A DNA stretch of 5,798 nucleotides. It comes from Spirochaetia bacterium. GTDB taxonomy: Bacteria; Spirochaetota; Spirochaetia; Treponematales; Breznakiellaceae. The notes beneath the pieces are model-generated. The model was given only the letters and a program-made list of their open reading frames with translations. It searched no databases and was not told the DNA's origin. This document shows positions 5,655 to 5,798 of this stretch, in pieces (position 1 is the first letter of the stretch; every line of letters begins with the position of its first letter). The stretch lies in contig BNUW01000144.1 in NCBI GenBank assembly GCA_025997655.1, positions 1 to 5,798 of the forward strand. Reading direction: 5' to 3'. The translations under genes were made by a program, and so were the position numbers.

Positions 5655-5693
5655 GTTTAACGGGTTAAACTAACCTTGTTTAACCCGTTAAAC
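5655..5693. repeat. Nested palindrome of four GTTTAAC heptamers upstream of maf
   Basis: GTTTAACGGGTTAAAC (5655-5670) and GTTTAACCCGTTAAAC (5678-5693) are perfect 16-bp inverted copies separated by 7 bases (TAACCTT). Each arm is itself a palindrome: GTTTAAC, two G or C, then GTTAAAC. The array thus has four heptamers in alternating orientation. It overlaps the last codons and stop of the small minus-strand ORF. No T run follows on either strand, so it looks more like a double operator, cruciform or attenuator than a simple terminator. Confidence 0.75.
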
Positions 5694-5798
5694 GAGCCTT
5701 GTTTCGGTTCTTTTCTTTTACTACCTCGTCAATGTAGGCTTCCACCATGGCGGCGCCCTCAAAGACGATTTCGATACCGTCAAAGGCTTTGGCCATCT
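5680..5798 (-). CDS. C-terminal end of a gene, or a complete 38-residue ORF, upstream of maf
   Basis: The minus frame entering from the right edge is open down to TAA 5680-5682. From an ATG at 5796 it encodes 38 residues beginning MAKAFDGIEIVFEGAAMVEAYI and ending in a charged tail, KEKNRNKARLTG. Only two bases precede that ATG, so I cannot tell whether this is a true start or an internal methionine. The helix-rich amphipathic segment followed by a basic tail looks like a real protein end. I do not recognise the family. Its stop codon lies inside the right arm of the nested palindrome, and it is on the same strand as maf with its stop 86 bases before the maf start, so the two might be co-transcribed unless the palindrome blocks read-through. 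Confidence 0.55.
   Translation of the reverse strand, partial: MAKAFDGIEIVFEGAAMVEAYIDEVVKEKNRNKARLTG

Noticed and set aside
5655..5693. Intrinsic terminator between the small ORF and maf
   Set aside because: Stem is AT-rich and no T run follows on either strand. Reported as a nested repeat instead.

Overview
The window looks like chromosomal DNA of an anaerobic, gut-type bacterium. A Treponema-like spirochaete is my tentative guess. It rests on the style of the Maf protein, on a degenerate fragment resembling an HU-like/DUF4469 family I recall from treponemes, and on long poly-G tracts. No rRNA, tRNA or other taxonomic marker is present, so this is inference only.

Positions 1-3503 (minus strand, very AT-rich by eye) hold the distal part of a surface-polysaccharide operon. 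In transcription order it contains a DUF6625-type glycosyltransferase (3503-2481), a Wzx-type flippase (body 2402-924, apparent translation entry at 2479) and a polysaccharide pyruvyl transferase (921 to beyond base 1). The three genes are packed 1-2 bases apart with Shine-Dalgarno sites inside the preceding gene, so they are probably translationally coupled. A glycan would be built by the transferase, decorated with ketal pyruvate by the pyruvyl transferase, and moved across the membrane by the flippase.

Two features suggest the operon is switchable or decaying. The glycosyltransferase carries an in-frame G10 tract in which loss of one G gives an immediate stop codon. The flippase's conserved N-terminus lies in a different frame from its well-placed start codon.

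Positions 3504-4973 have near-average GC and are accessory in character. They contain a small unrecognised gene (4090-3710) followed, after one in-frame TAG, by 40 more protein-like codons. They also hold direct repeats, two hairpins sharing a ten-base core, a G14 homopolymer, and a broken HU-like/DUF4469-type fragment (about 4556-4810).

Positions 4975-5798 (minus strand, GC-rich) return to housekeeping content: a complete maf nucleotide pyrophosphatase (5593-5006) with a hairpin 1 base after its stop. Upstream of maf is an elaborate palindrome made of four GTTTAAC heptamers, and then the end of another small or partial gene running off the window.
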